Under the pieces are notes generated by a model that was given only the letters and a program-made list of their open reading frames with translations, made no database searches and was not told where the DNA came from. The position numbers were made by a program, and so were the translations under genes. Positions 40,703-50,468 of a stretch of 64,000 bases of DNA are shown piece after piece. Source of the DNA: Nocardiopsis alba DSM 43377 (lineage in GTDB: Bacteria > Actinomycetota > Actinomycetes > Streptosporangiales > Streptosporangiaceae). The stretch spans positions 1 to 64,000 of the forward strand of contig NZ_ANAC01000031.1 of NCBI RefSeq assembly GCF_000341225.1, in the 5' to 3' direction. Numbering within the stretch: the first letter of the stretch is position 1; each line of letters begins with the position of its first letter.

Positions 40703-41299
40703 ATGACCAAACGGGACACGGACAAGCCGGTCGTGCTGTCGAAGATCTACACCCGCACCGGTGACGCCGGCACGACGGCGCTCGGCGACATGAGCAGGAC
40801 CTCCAAGAACGACACCAGACTCATCGGCTACGCCGACGCGGAGGAGGCCAACGCGGCCATCGGCGTCGCCCTGGCCATGGGAGAACTCCCCGAGGACGTC
40901 CGCGCCCTCCTGGGCCGCGTGCAGAACGAACTCTTCGACCTGGGGGCGGACCTGTCCACCCCCATCGTCGCGGACCCCGAGTTCCCGCCCCTGCGCGTGC
41001 TTCCGGAGTACGTCACCCGGTTGGAGGAGGCCTGCGACACCTACAACGCGGACCTGCCGACGCTGCGCAGCTTCATCCTGCCCGGCGGCTCCCCCACCGT
41101 GGCGTTGATGCACACGGCCCGTATCGTGGTCCGTCGGGCCGAACGCTCCGTCTGGGCGGCCATCGAGGAACACGGTGACAGCGTCAACCCGCTCACCGCG
41201 CAATACCTCAATCGGCTCTCCGACCTGCTGTTCATCCTCGGCCGGTACATCGCGCGCGAGGGCGACGAGGTGCTCTGGAGGCCCGGCGGCGAACGCTAG
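40703..41299 (+). CDS. pduO: Cob(I)yrinic acid a,c-diamide adenosyltransferase, PduO type
   Basis: A 198-residue ATP:cob(I)alamin adenosyltransferase making adenosylcobalamin. The N-terminal KIYTRTGDAGTTALGD is the ATP-binding signature and RRAERSVW with LNRLSDLLFILGRY forms the helical core. The conserved region begins just after the ATG at 40703; the open frame upstream carries no conserved sequence. Its product is the cofactor of isobutyryl-CoA mutase (icmA), which MeaB services. Its place beyond the ATP synthase operon and DUF2550 is the same as in mycobacteria (Rv1314c). Confidence 0.94.
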   Translation: MTKRDTDKPVVLSKIYTRTGDAGTTALGDMSRTSKNDTRLIGYADAEEANAAIGVALAMGELPEDVRALLGRVQNELFDLGADLSTPIVADPEFPPLRVLPEYVTRLEEACDTYNADLPTLRSFILPGGSPTVALMHTARIVVRRAERSVWAAIEEHGDSVNPLTAQYLNRLSDLLFILGRYIAREGDEVLWRPGGER

Positions 41300-41321
41300 G
41301 ACGTCGGCCGCCGGGAGCGGA

Positions 41322-41627
41322 TCAGGCCTGGTCTCCGAGTTCGCGTTCGACCGCCTCGACCTTGCCGCGCAGGCCGTCGGTGACGCCCTCACGGATGTCG
41401 GCCTTGAGGGTCAGACTCACACGCCCGGCCCCCTCACCGGCGGCCTCCACGGCGCGCTTGACCACGTCCATGACCTCGTCCCACTCCCCCTCGACCGAGG
41501 TGAACATGGAAGTGGTCTCGTTGGGCAGCCCGCTGTCCCTCACGACCTTGACCGCGCGCGCGACCGCGGGGGCCACGGACTCACCGGTACCGAGTGGGGA
41601 CACTGAGAAAGCGACGATGGTACTCAT
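41322..41627 (-). CDS. MTH1187/YqgV family thiamine-binding protein
   Basis: A 101-residue protein of the UPF0045/DUF77 (MTH1187) family, some members of which bind thiamine or its pyrimidine. The conserved opening is MSTIVAFSVSPLGTGES, followed by SMFTSVEGEWDEV. The ATG at 41627 matches this opening; a start 18 nt upstream would add unconserved residues. It lies after DUF2550 in the upstream direction and converges on pduO. Confidence 0.88.
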   Translation of the reverse strand: MSTIVAFSVSPLGTGESVAPAVARAVKVVRDSGLPNETTSMFTSVEGEWDEVMDVVKRAVEAAGEGAGRVSLTLKADIREGVTDGLRGKVEAVERELGDQA

Positions 41628-41667
41628 GGGGCCATCGAAACACATGAGTCCACGACTGTGAACCTTC

Positions 41668-42153
41668 TCAGGCCTCCCACTGAGTGCCCGGAGGCATGGA
41701 CTCGGTCCAGGACAGGAAGCCGGTGAGCTGGCGTTCGCCCATGGCGACCTCGTAGACCGGCTCCTCTGGGTCGCTTCCGTCCTCGGCGTACCAGCCGATC
41801 TCCAGGATGGTCAGATCGGGGGTGAGGGGCGCGTCGCCGGGGCCGGGCTCACGACGTCCGACAACGACGAGACCGCGGCGCGACAGTCGTACTGTCGGCC
41901 GCGGTCTGAGCGAGAGGACGGGGAACCAGCCGAGGTCGTCCGTGCCGTATCGGCCGAAGCCGACACGCCAGGCCCCTCGGCGGCCTTTGGCCCCGCGAGT
42001 CCGCAGGTAACACTCGATGGCGCCGCCGCTGCGCACCAGGACCAGACGTCGCAGCACACCGACGACGAGCGCCAGTGAGAGGGCGGCGACGAGCGCGAGG
42101 ATCACCCACCACAGGGATCCCGACCACGGTGCTCCCGGCAGGAGTTCCACCAC
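41668..42153 (-). CDS. DUF2550 membrane protein
   Basis: A 161-residue protein of the DUF2550 family that follows atpC in many actinobacteria (Rv1312 in M. tuberculosis). One N-terminal membrane segment (about 14-35) is followed by a soluble part with IECYLRTRG, WRVGFGRY and WYPVLSLRPRP-like sequence. Its function is unknown; its constant position suggests co-expression with ATP synthase. The atpC stop is 21 nt upstream. Confidence 0.9.
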   Translation of the reverse strand: MVELLPGAPWSGSLWWVILALVAALSLALVVGVLRRLVLVRSGGAIECYLRTRGAKGRRGAWRVGFGRYGTDDLGWFPVLSLRPRPTVRLSRRGLVVVGRREPGPGDAPLTPDLTILEIGWYAEDGSDPEEPVYEVAMGERQLTGFLSWTESMPPGTQWEA

Positions 42154-42173
42154 TCGTTCCGCCTTCCCGTTCG

Positions 42174-42569
42174 TTAGGCGACTTCCTCGCCTGCGGCGCG
42201 CAGACGGCTGCGGGCGCGCCCGATGGCGGCGCTGTCGCCCGCCTCGGTCGCGCTCGTCAGAGCCTGACGCGCACGGTTCACATCGATGTCCTCGGCGAGC
42301 TCGGCGGTCTCGGCGAGGATGGAGATCCGACCCTCACCCGAAACCGAGACGAACCCGCCGTGGGCGGCGGCCCTGACCTCTCCGGTCTCACGGGCCCCCA
42401 GCACGCGGACGACCGCGTCCTCGGCGAGCAGCGACAGCACCGGGACGTGCCCGGGCATGACACCGATCTCACCCTCGACGGTCTTCGCGATGACCATGTC
42501 GCCCTCGCCCGCCCAAATCTCACGTTCGGGAGAGACGATCTCGACGAAAAGCTTCTTCGACACTGCCAC
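42174..42569 (-). CDS. atpC: ATP synthase F1 epsilon subunit
   Basis: A 131-residue subunit of the F1 rotor that can act as a brake on ATP hydrolysis. The N-terminal beta sandwich includes FVEIVSPEREIWAGEGDMV and IGVMPGHVPVL. The C-terminal helical region is present but short. It is the last of the eight structural genes. A 122-bp gap with a hairpin separates it from atpD. Confidence 0.95.
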   Translation of the reverse strand: MAVSKKLFVEIVSPEREIWAGEGDMVIAKTVEGEIGVMPGHVPVLSLLAEDAVVRVLGARETGEVRAAAHGGFVSVSGEGRISILAETAELAEDIDVNRARQALTSATEAGDSAAIGRARSRLRAAGEEVA

Positions 42570-42595
42570 AAACTCCTCGGCTAGCGGGTGGGTTC

Positions 42596-42631
42596 GACGG
42601 GGCCGAGTACGAACCGATACCCGGCCCCGTC
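42596..42631 (-). other. Hairpin between atpD and atpC
   Basis: ACGGGGCCG at 42597-42605 pairs with CGGCCCCGT at 42622-42630 within the operon. It might reduce transcription or stabilise the upstream part of the message. It is not followed by a U tract. Confidence 0.45.
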
Positions 42632-42691
42632 TGGGAACTAGCCCCGCCCGTCGCCCTCCACCTCACGATGGGGGGACACTGACGCGCAGTC

Positions 42692-44137
42692 CTAGCCTTC
42701 CTGCAGCTTCTTGGCCTTCTCGACGGCCATATCGATGTTGCCGACGTCGAGGAAGGCCTGCTCGGGCAGGTGGTCGTACTCACCCTCGCAGAGCGCCTTG
42801 AAGGACGCGATGGTCTCCTCCAGCGGCACGAACACGCCCGGGTTGCCGGTGAACTTCTCGGCGACGAACATGTTCTGCGAGAGGAAACGCTCGATCCGGC
42901 GGGCCCGGTTGACGATGATCTTGTCCTCTTCGGACAGCTCGTCCATACCGAGGATCGCGATCTGGTCCTGCAGGTCGTTGTTGCGCTGCAGGATCTCCTT
43001 GACGCGCTGAGCCACCTGGTAGTGCTCCTCGCCCACGTACTGCGGGTCGAGGATCCGGGAGGTGGAGGCCAGCGGGTCGACCGCCGGGTAGATGCCCTTC
43101 TGCGAGATCGGGCGGGAGAGCTCGGTCGTCGCGTCCAGGTGGGCGAAGGTGGTCGCCGGAGCCGGGTCGGTGTAGTCGTCCGCGGGGACGTAGATCGCCT
43201 GCATCGAGGTGATCGAGTGACCACGCGTCGAGGTGATCCGCTCCTGGAGGAGACCCATCTCGTCGGCCAGGTTGGGCTGGTAACCCACGGCGGAGGGCAT
43301 ACGGCCCAGCAGCGTGGAGACCTCGGAACCCGCCTGGGTGAAACGGAAGATGTTGTCGATGAACAGGAGCACGTCCTGGTTCTGAACGTCGCGGAAGTAC
43401 TCCGCCATCGTCAGAGCGGACAGCGCCACGCGCAGACGGGTGCCCGGGGGCTCGTCCATCTGGCCGAAGACGAGAGCGGTGTCCTGGAGGACCTCCATCT
43501 CGTCCATCTCCAGGAAGAGGTCCGTACCCTCACGGGTGCGCTCACCGACACCGGCGAACACGGACACACCACCGAAGTTACGGGCGATACGGGTGATCAT
43601 CTCCTGAATGAGCACCGTCTTGCCCACACCCGCGCCACCGAACAGGCCGATCTTGCCACCACGCACGTACGGCGTGAGCAGGTCGATGACCTTGATGCCC
43701 GTGACCATCATCTCGGTCTTGGACTCGAGCTGGTCGAAGGACGGGGCCTTGCGGTGGATCGGCCAGTACTCGGTCGCGCCGAGCTCGGCCGCGTCCACGT
43801 CCAGGGGCTGGCCCAGGGTGTTGAACACGTGGCCCTTGACGACGTCGCCGACGGGGACGCTGATCGGGGAGCCGGTGTCGCGCACCTCGGCGCCACGGAC
43901 CAGGCCGTCCTGCGGGGCGAGGGAGATGGCGCGCACCAGGTTGTCACCCAGGTGCTGGGCGACCTCCAGGGTGATGACCTTCTCCTTGCCGCCGACCTTC
44001 ACGTCGGTGTGCAGGGCGTTGTAGATGGCAGGCATGGAGCCGACGGGGAACTCCACGTCGACGACCGGCCCGGTGACCCGGGCGATCCGACCGGTGGCGG
44101 TGCCGGCGCCGGTCGTCCCTTCAACTGTCGCAGTCAC
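42692..44137 (-). CDS. atpD: ATP synthase F1 beta subunit
   Basis: The catalytic subunit, 481 residues. Walker A is GGAGVGKT (167-174), the catalytic glutamate lies in GERTREGTDLF and Walker B ends with LLFIDNIFRF. The DELSEEDK motif is at the C-terminal domain. Its stop is 122 bp from atpC, and atpG ends only 5 bp upstream. Confidence 0.97.
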   Translation of the reverse strand: MTATVEGTTGAGTATGRIARVTGPVVDVEFPVGSMPAIYNALHTDVKVGGKEKVITLEVAQHLGDNLVRAISLAPQDGLVRGAEVRDTGSPISVPVGDVVKGHVFNTLGQPLDVDAAELGATEYWPIHRKAPSFDQLESKTEMMVTGIKVIDLLTPYVRGGKIGLFGGAGVGKTVLIQEMITRIARNFGGVSVFAGVGERTREGTDLFLEMDEMEVLQDTALVFGQMDEPPGTRLRVALSALTMAEYFRDVQNQDVLLFIDNIFRFTQAGSEVSTLLGRMPSAVGYQPNLADEMGLLQERITSTRGHSITSMQAIYVPADDYTDPAPATTFAHLDATTELSRPISQKGIYPAVDPLASTSRILDPQYVGEEHYQVAQRVKEILQRNNDLQDQIAILGMDELSEEDKIIVNRARRIERFLSQNMFVAEKFTGNPGVFVPLEETIASFKALCEGEYDHLPEQAFLDVGNIDMAVEKAKKLQEG

Positions 44138-44142
44138 TTCTG

Positions 44143-45063
44143 TTACTCACTTCCCGCGCTGGAAGCAGCGAGCGCGTCGGCACCGCCGACAATCTCACTG
44201 ATCTCGTTGGTGATCTCGGCCTGACGTGCCTGGTTGGCCAGACGCGTCAGCTTCTTGGCGAGTTCCTCGGCGTTGTCGGTCGCGGCCTTCATCGCCGCGC
44301 GACGGGACGCCTGCTGGGAGGCGGCGGACTCGAGGAGGGCGAAGTAGATCCTGTTGGTGACGTACTGCGGGAGCAGCCGGTCCAGGACGTCCTCCGCGGA
44401 GGGCTCGAACTCGTACAACGGCAGAGCCTGGCCGCCGTGAGCCTCTTCCAGCTCCGCGGCGTCCACCTCTTCCACCTCCAGCGGCAGGGCACGAACGGCC
44501 GAGGCGCGCTGGGTCAGCATCGAGACGAACTCGGTGGAGATCACGTGGATCTCGTCGACACCGCCCTCGGCGGTGTCCTTGGAGAACCGCTCCATCAGCG
44601 CGGAACCGATCTCCTGAGCGTGCGCGTAGGTCGGACGCTCGGTGATGTTCTCCCACGTGGCCTCGACCTCACGGTCGCGGAACCTGTAGAAGTTCACCCC
44701 CTTACGACCCACCATGTAGGTGACGACCTCCTTGCCCTGCTCCTTGAGGAGCCGGGTGAGGGACTCGGCCTCCTTCAGGACGTTGGTCGAGAAGGCGCCC
44801 GCCAGGCCCTTGTCACTGGTGATGACCAGGACGGCCGCGCGGGTGGGGTTCTCGGCCTCGGTCAGCAGAGGGTGATCGCTCACCCGGCTGGCCAGGGCCG
44901 AGACGGCCCGCGTGATCTCCCGCGCGTAGGGTCCGGCAGCCTCGGCCGCACGCTGCGCCTTGGTGATACGCGTGGCGGCGATGAGCTCCATCGCGCGGGT
45001 GATCTTCGCTGTCGACTTCGTCGAGCGGATCCTCCGGCGATAGACGCGAAGCTGTGCACCCAT
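44143..45063 (-). CDS. atpG: ATP synthase F1 gamma subunit
   Basis: The central rotor shaft, 306 residues. Both ends form the coiled coil: MGAQLRVYRRRIRSTKSTAKIT at the N-terminus (shown in part) and ARQAEITNEISEIVGGADAL at the C-terminus. ITSDKGLAGAF is the family signature. The start is 3 nt from the atpA stop. Confidence 0.96.
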   Translation of the reverse strand: MGAQLRVYRRRIRSTKSTAKITRAMELIAATRITKAQRAAEAAGPYAREITRAVSALASRVSDHPLLTEAENPTRAAVLVITSDKGLAGAFSTNVLKEAESLTRLLKEQGKEVVTYMVGRKGVNFYRFRDREVEATWENITERPTYAHAQEIGSALMERFSKDTAEGGVDEIHVISTEFVSMLTQRASAVRALPLEVEEVDAAELEEAHGGQALPLYEFEPSAEDVLDRLLPQYVTNRIYFALLESAASQQASRRAAMKAATDNAEELAKKLTRLANQARQAEITNEISEIVGGADALAASSAGSE

Positions 45064-45066
45064 GGG

Positions 45067-46707
<1,641 letters not shown>

Positions 46708-46780
46708 CTCTACGTTGTCCTTGCTCTCAAATGGCGCCGGGCCGGCGCCGTGCGTGCTTGCCTTGCGTTTATTCGCGTGT

Positions 46781-47602
46781 TCAACCGGCCAGACGACGCT
46801 GGACCTCGGCGATGCGCCCGGCGATGGTGCCGTCGATGACCTCGTCGCCCACCTGGATGGAGAGTCCACCCAGGATTTCCGGGGCGACCTCGATGTTCAG
46901 GTGGATGTCACGGCCGTACTTTCGGCTCAACAGGGCGCGCAGGCGCTCCTGCCGGTCCTCGCTCAGAGCGTGTGCGGTGCGTACCACGGCGATGTAGCGC
47001 TGCGCGCGCTCGGCCACCAACTGGCCGAAGTTGTCGAGCGCCTGCTCCAGGGTACGTCCCCGCGGGTTGGTGACCGCCTGGGCGACCAGGGCCGACGTCG
47101 CGGCGTTCACCTTGCCCGAGAGCAGGTTCTCGACCAGCGAGCGCCGGTGCGAGTGGTCGACACCGTCACGGGTCAGAGCCGCGCGCAGGTCCGGCTCGGC
47201 GACGACGATCCGCTGGAAGCGGAACAGTTCGTCCTCGAGCTCGTCCAGCCGGCCGCCCTCGACGGAGGCGACGGTCGCGTAGACCGCCATCCGCTCCAGG
47301 GCGTCCTGCATGTCACGCGCGGTGGACCACGGCTGGGCCACGACGTCGCTGACCACGATGACCGTGGACGGCGACACCTTGCCCTCGAGGATGCGACCGA
47401 TCAGGGCGGTCTTGTCCTCGGAGGAGTTGGCCTGGTCCGCGAGCCAGCGGCGGAGCGTGTGCTCGCCGCCGAGCAGGGTGACGACCTCGAAGAGTTCGCC
47501 ACCGAGCGAGAGCGCGTGCTGCGCGGCGTCGGCCGACGCCAGGACGTTCGTGTCCAGGCGCCGGGTCACCTCGGCCAGGGAGCTGCGGCTGATACCACGC
47601 AT
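46781..47602 (-). CDS. atpH: ATP synthase delta subunit, long form
   Basis: Connects the F1 head to the peripheral stalk. The 273 residues exceed the usual 180; the C-terminal 180 residues hold the standard OSCP/delta fold (ending in GGLSIQVGDEVIDGTI), while the N-terminal 90 are an extra helical part as in Streptomyces. It is not fused to a b subunit as it is in mycobacteria. It overlaps atpF by one base (atpF stop and atpH start). Confidence 0.93.
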   Translation of the reverse strand: MRGISRSSLAEVTRRLDTNVLASADAAQHALSLGGELFEVVTLLGGEHTLRRWLADQANSSEDKTALIGRILEGKVSPSTVIVVSDVVAQPWSTARDMQDALERMAVYATVASVEGGRLDELEDELFRFQRIVVAEPDLRAALTRDGVDHSHRRSLVENLLSGKVNAATSALVAQAVTNPRGRTLEQALDNFGQLVAERAQRYIAVVRTAHALSEDRQERLRALLSRKYGRDIHLNIEVAPEILGGLSIQVGDEVIDGTIAGRIAEVQRRLAG

Positions 47603-48147
47603 CAGCGCACCTCGGCTTGCTTCGCGCTCTCGTCCTGCTCCAGCTCCTCGAGGAACCGGTCCACCACCCGGGTCTGGGCGGCGCCGTCACTGAGCGTCTC
47701 ACCGACGATGCGGCTCGCGAGCTCGGTGGACAGGGTGCCGATCTCGGCGCGGAGCTGGGCCACCGCCTGCTGGCGGTCGGCCTCGATCTGGGCCTTGGCG
47801 GCGTCGATGATCCGCTTGGCCTCGACCTGGGCCTCGTCGCGAGCCTCGGCGATGATCGCCGCGCGCTGCTCCTTGGCCTTCTCGATCTCCTGCGCGTACT
47901 CGCGGTGGGCCTCTTCGAGCTTCTCGCGGTACTGCTGGCGGATCTCCTCGGCCTCGGACTCGGCGTTCTTCGCCCGCTCGATGCCGCCCTCGATGGCGTC
48001 ATGACGCTCGTCGAGGACCTTCATCACCTTGGGGACCGCCTTGCGGGCCACAAAGAAGTAGACCACGGCGAGCGCGATCACACCGAAGGTGAACTTCACC
48101 CAGTCGATCCGCAGAATGTTTGGTTCGGCTGCCAACTCGTGCAACAT
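47602..48147 (-). CDS. atpF: ATP synthase b subunit
   Basis: The peripheral stalk, 181 residues. One membrane helix (about 20-38; FGVIALAVVYFFVA) is followed by a long charged helix that dimerises. The order atpE-atpF-atpH is standard. The stop overlaps the atpH start. Confidence 0.94.
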   Translation of the reverse strand: MLHELAAEPNILRIDWVKFTFGVIALAVVYFFVARKAVPKVMKVLDERHDAIEGGIERAKNAESEAEEIRQQYREKLEEAHREYAQEIEKAKEQRAAIIAEARDEAQVEAKRIIDAAKAQIEADRQQAVAQLRAEIGTLSTELASRIVGETLSDGAAQTRVVDRFLEELEQDESAKQAEVR

Positions 48148-48203
48148 GGTCAGCCCTCCTTCACGTCGTCAGTAGCCATCGGAAAACGGTTGGCGATGGC
48201 TGT

Positions 48204-48425
48204 TTAGTTGACGGCGAAGGCGAGGACGAAGCCCAGGATGGCGAGGGCCTCGACCAGGGCCATACCCAGGTAGATGTTGGTCTGGAGCGGGCCGCGGGCC
48301 TCGGGCTGACGGGCGATGGCCTGCATGCCGAGACCGAAGATGATACCGACACCGATACCGGCGCCGATGACGCTGATGCCGTAGCCGACGGTGTTGATGC
48401 TGCCGGAGATAGCGGCGATGTCCAT
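48204..48425 (-). CDS. atpE: ATP synthase c subunit
   Basis: A 73-residue hairpin of two membrane helices that forms the rotor ring. The loop has the conserved ARQPE (38-42), and the proton-binding carboxylate is E59 in ALVEALAI. No sodium-binding signature is seen, so proton coupling is expected. Gaps of 56 bp to atpF and 124 bp to atpB leave room for signals that raise its expression. Confidence 0.96.
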   Translation of the reverse strand: MDIAAISGSINTVGYGISVIGAGIGVGIIFGLGMQAIARQPEARGPLQTNIYLGMALVEALAILGFVLAFAVN

Positions 48426-48549
48426 GGTGTTTCCCTTTACTCGACGTCCGGCGTTGCGGTTCGCAATTGGTCAGTGCGCCGGTGTGGACGGGTTTGAAGC
48501 ACTCCTCGAGCCCGGTCCGATCACGGGATCGGGGGGACGGGGAGGGGGT

Positions 48550-49392
48550 CTAGTGGGCCGCCTCGAGCGACTGGCTGATGTAGAGGCTCGCGAGCAGTGT
48601 GAACACGAAGGCCTGGATCAGCATGATCAGGATCTCGAAGAGGAAGAAGAGGACGTAACCGATCAGCGCGGCGCCGGAGAAGAGGACCGAGACCGCGGCG
48701 AGCATCGGCTCCGCCGTCAGGTTCAGCATGTACCAGCCGCCGTAGGCGAACACGGCCAGCAGCAGGCTGCCCGCGAACATGGTCGCGAACAGACGCAGAG
48801 CGTGCGTCGCCGGGCGGATGAGGAAGACCGAGAGAAGCTCGATCGGGGTGACGATGATGTAGAAGATCTTCGGCATCCCCGGCGGGAAGAGCTGGTTGCT
48901 GAAGTAGCCCCAGCCGCCCTGGTTGCGGACACCGATGACGATCGTCATCACGTAGATCGTGAGAGCGAACATCGCCGTGAAGGCGAGGTTGCTGTTGACC
49001 GGGATCATGCCGGGGATGAGCCCGGTGAAGTTCATGGCCAGGATGAGCGTGAATACGGCCGTGAGGAACGGGATGAAGCTGTCGCCCTTGGCGCCCATGG
49101 TCGGGCGGGTGATGTTGTCCCGGATGAACAGGATCAGCATCTCGCCGACACTCTGCCTGCGGCCGGGGACGAGGCTCAGCTTCTTGCTGAACCACGACCA
49201 CAGAAGCAGGACGGCACCGACCGCGACGAGCAACAGAACCAGGTACAGGTCGATGCCCGCACTACCAGGGATCCCATCGAACCAAGGTTCGGGGAAGAAC
49301 ATCTTGATGGTGGGTGCCTGGAACCCGCAACCGTTGTCGCCGAAGAGATGGCAACCCGGTTCGGCCGCGAGAATGCGCACGTCAGCACTCAC
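48550..49392 (-). CDS. atpB: ATP synthase a subunit
   Basis: The 280-residue membrane stator that forms the proton half-channels. The essential arginine lies in THALRLFATMFAG, and the C-terminal helix QAFVFTLLASLYI is conserved. Five or six membrane helices are predicted. The first gene of the core operon, 93 bp after atpZ. Confidence 0.95.
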   Translation of the reverse strand: MSADVRILAAEPGCHLFGDNGCGFQAPTIKMFFPEPWFDGIPGSAGIDLYLVLLLVAVGAVLLLWSWFSKKLSLVPGRRQSVGEMLILFIRDNITRPTMGAKGDSFIPFLTAVFTLILAMNFTGLIPGMIPVNSNLAFTAMFALTIYVMTIVIGVRNQGGWGYFSNQLFPPGMPKIFYIIVTPIELLSVFLIRPATHALRLFATMFAGSLLLAVFAYGGWYMLNLTAEPMLAAVSVLFSGAALIGYVLFFLFEILIMLIQAFVFTLLASLYISQSLEAAH

Positions 49393-49485
49393 GGCGAATC
49401 CTTTCGTCGTGACGCAAGAAAGCCTCGTTGATGGTTGTTACTGCTAGCGTCGTCGCGAGATGGGCGACGCGGGACTGCGGGGGGC

Positions 49486-49716
49486 TCAGAGGTGGCGTGT
49501 CCTGGTGACGATCAGATAGATCGCGCCGGCCATGCCGAGAACCGCCCCGATGGGCAGGAAGAGTGCCTGGAAACCCAGGAGCCTGTCCGCGCCCCAGCCG
49601 ATCGCGCTCCACACGAGCACACCCGAGAGCAGAGTCGAGAAGAGTGCCCAGCCATCGGACTCTCGCGGCATGGGAGGCGCGCTGGAGCCCTTCTTCTCGG
49701 CTGGTTCGCTGCTCAT
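49486..49716 (-). CDS. atpZ: AtpZ-like ATP synthase accessory protein
   Basis: A 76-residue membrane protein with two helices. SGVLVWSAIGWGADRLLGFQALFLPIGAVLGMAGAIY contains the AtpZ pattern (summarised by GWGADRLLG and PIGAVLG). AtpZ and AtpI act together in assembly or Mg/Ca import for ATP synthase in other bacteria. The ATG at 49716 follows GAGATGAG-like purines. Confidence 0.82.
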   Translation of the reverse strand: MSSEPAEKKGSSAPPMPRESDGWALFSTLLSGVLVWSAIGWGADRLLGFQALFLPIGAVLGMAGAIYLIVTRTRHL

Positions 49717-49821
49717 CTCGCTCCGGAATATAGCATGTGGGGCTTGGCTGGAAGGTGGCCGTTCGCCTGCCGTGGAACAGGTTATTACGCCCATTTCGAC
49801 GGGTCGCGGCGGGGCACCCCA

Positions 49822-50244
49822 TCACGTGCTCTCCGAGCTCTCACTCGGGTCCACGTGGAGGATCTTCGCCCGGGAGGTGGCCCAGGTCTGCCCACCCAGC
49901 CAGACCAGCACCACCGCCAACGCGCTGTAGACGAAGGAGTTGCTGCTGAGATCGGCGATGAGGGGGCTACGGCCCAGTGTCACCAGCAGAATGCCCAGCA
50001 GCGCCATCTTCACGACGAAACCGAGCATGTTCGCGGCGAGGAACAGGTCCTTGTTCCGCCGGGTGACCATCATGACCGCCCACTGCCCCAGACCGAAACA
50101 GGCGAGGATGATGACCACCGCCAGGGCCGACCCGAGAGCTCCGGCCATACCCGCGAAAAGGGCCGAGACCGCGATGGCCAGGACCCCGCACGCGGCGCTC
50201 GGAAGCGCGGCGCCGCGGAGGATCCGGGCGTCGTGTTCCTGCAT
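49822..50244 (-). CDS. atpI: AtpI-like membrane protein
   Basis: A 140-residue protein with four predicted membrane helices, in the position of Rv1303 before atpB. Sequence is only weakly conserved, as is normal for AtpI; MVTRRNKDLFLAANMLGFVVKM is the central loop and helix. It probably helps assemble the c-ring. The operon promoter should lie in the 224 bp upstream, where a CRP-like site is found. Confidence 0.85.
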   Translation of the reverse strand: MQEHDARILRGAALPSAACGVLAIAVSALFAGMAGALGSALAVVIILACFGLGQWAVMMVTRRNKDLFLAANMLGFVVKMALLGILLVTLGRSPLIADLSSNSFVYSALAVVLVWLGGQTWATSRAKILHVDPSESSEST

Positions 50245-50377
50245 GACGAAGCTCCGTGGGGTTCAGTGGGTACCTGCTCGTGAAAGCTATCACAAGGTTT
50301 TCGGTACCAAATCCAGGGTCTCCTTAACGCGGCCTTAACGCCCTGCGAAAGCCCCGCCCTCGTACGGCTTCGGGCCT

Positions 50378-50393
50378 TGTGTCACTTTGCACA
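50378..50393. promoter_or_regulatory. CRP/GlxR-like site upstream of the ATP synthase operon
   Basis: TGTGTCACTTTGCACA has the TGTG-N8-CACA layout of CRP-family sites, with TGTG and CACA arms perfect and the inner A and T replaced. It lies 134 bp upstream of atpI. In corynebacteria, GlxR regulates the atp operon, which gives the site some plausibility. Confidence 0.45.
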
Positions 50394-50468
50394 CACTCTT
50401 TCCGGCCTTCACACCTGCGCACATACGGACCCCCTCTCGGGACCTCCGTCGTCAACGTGATCGGGCAT

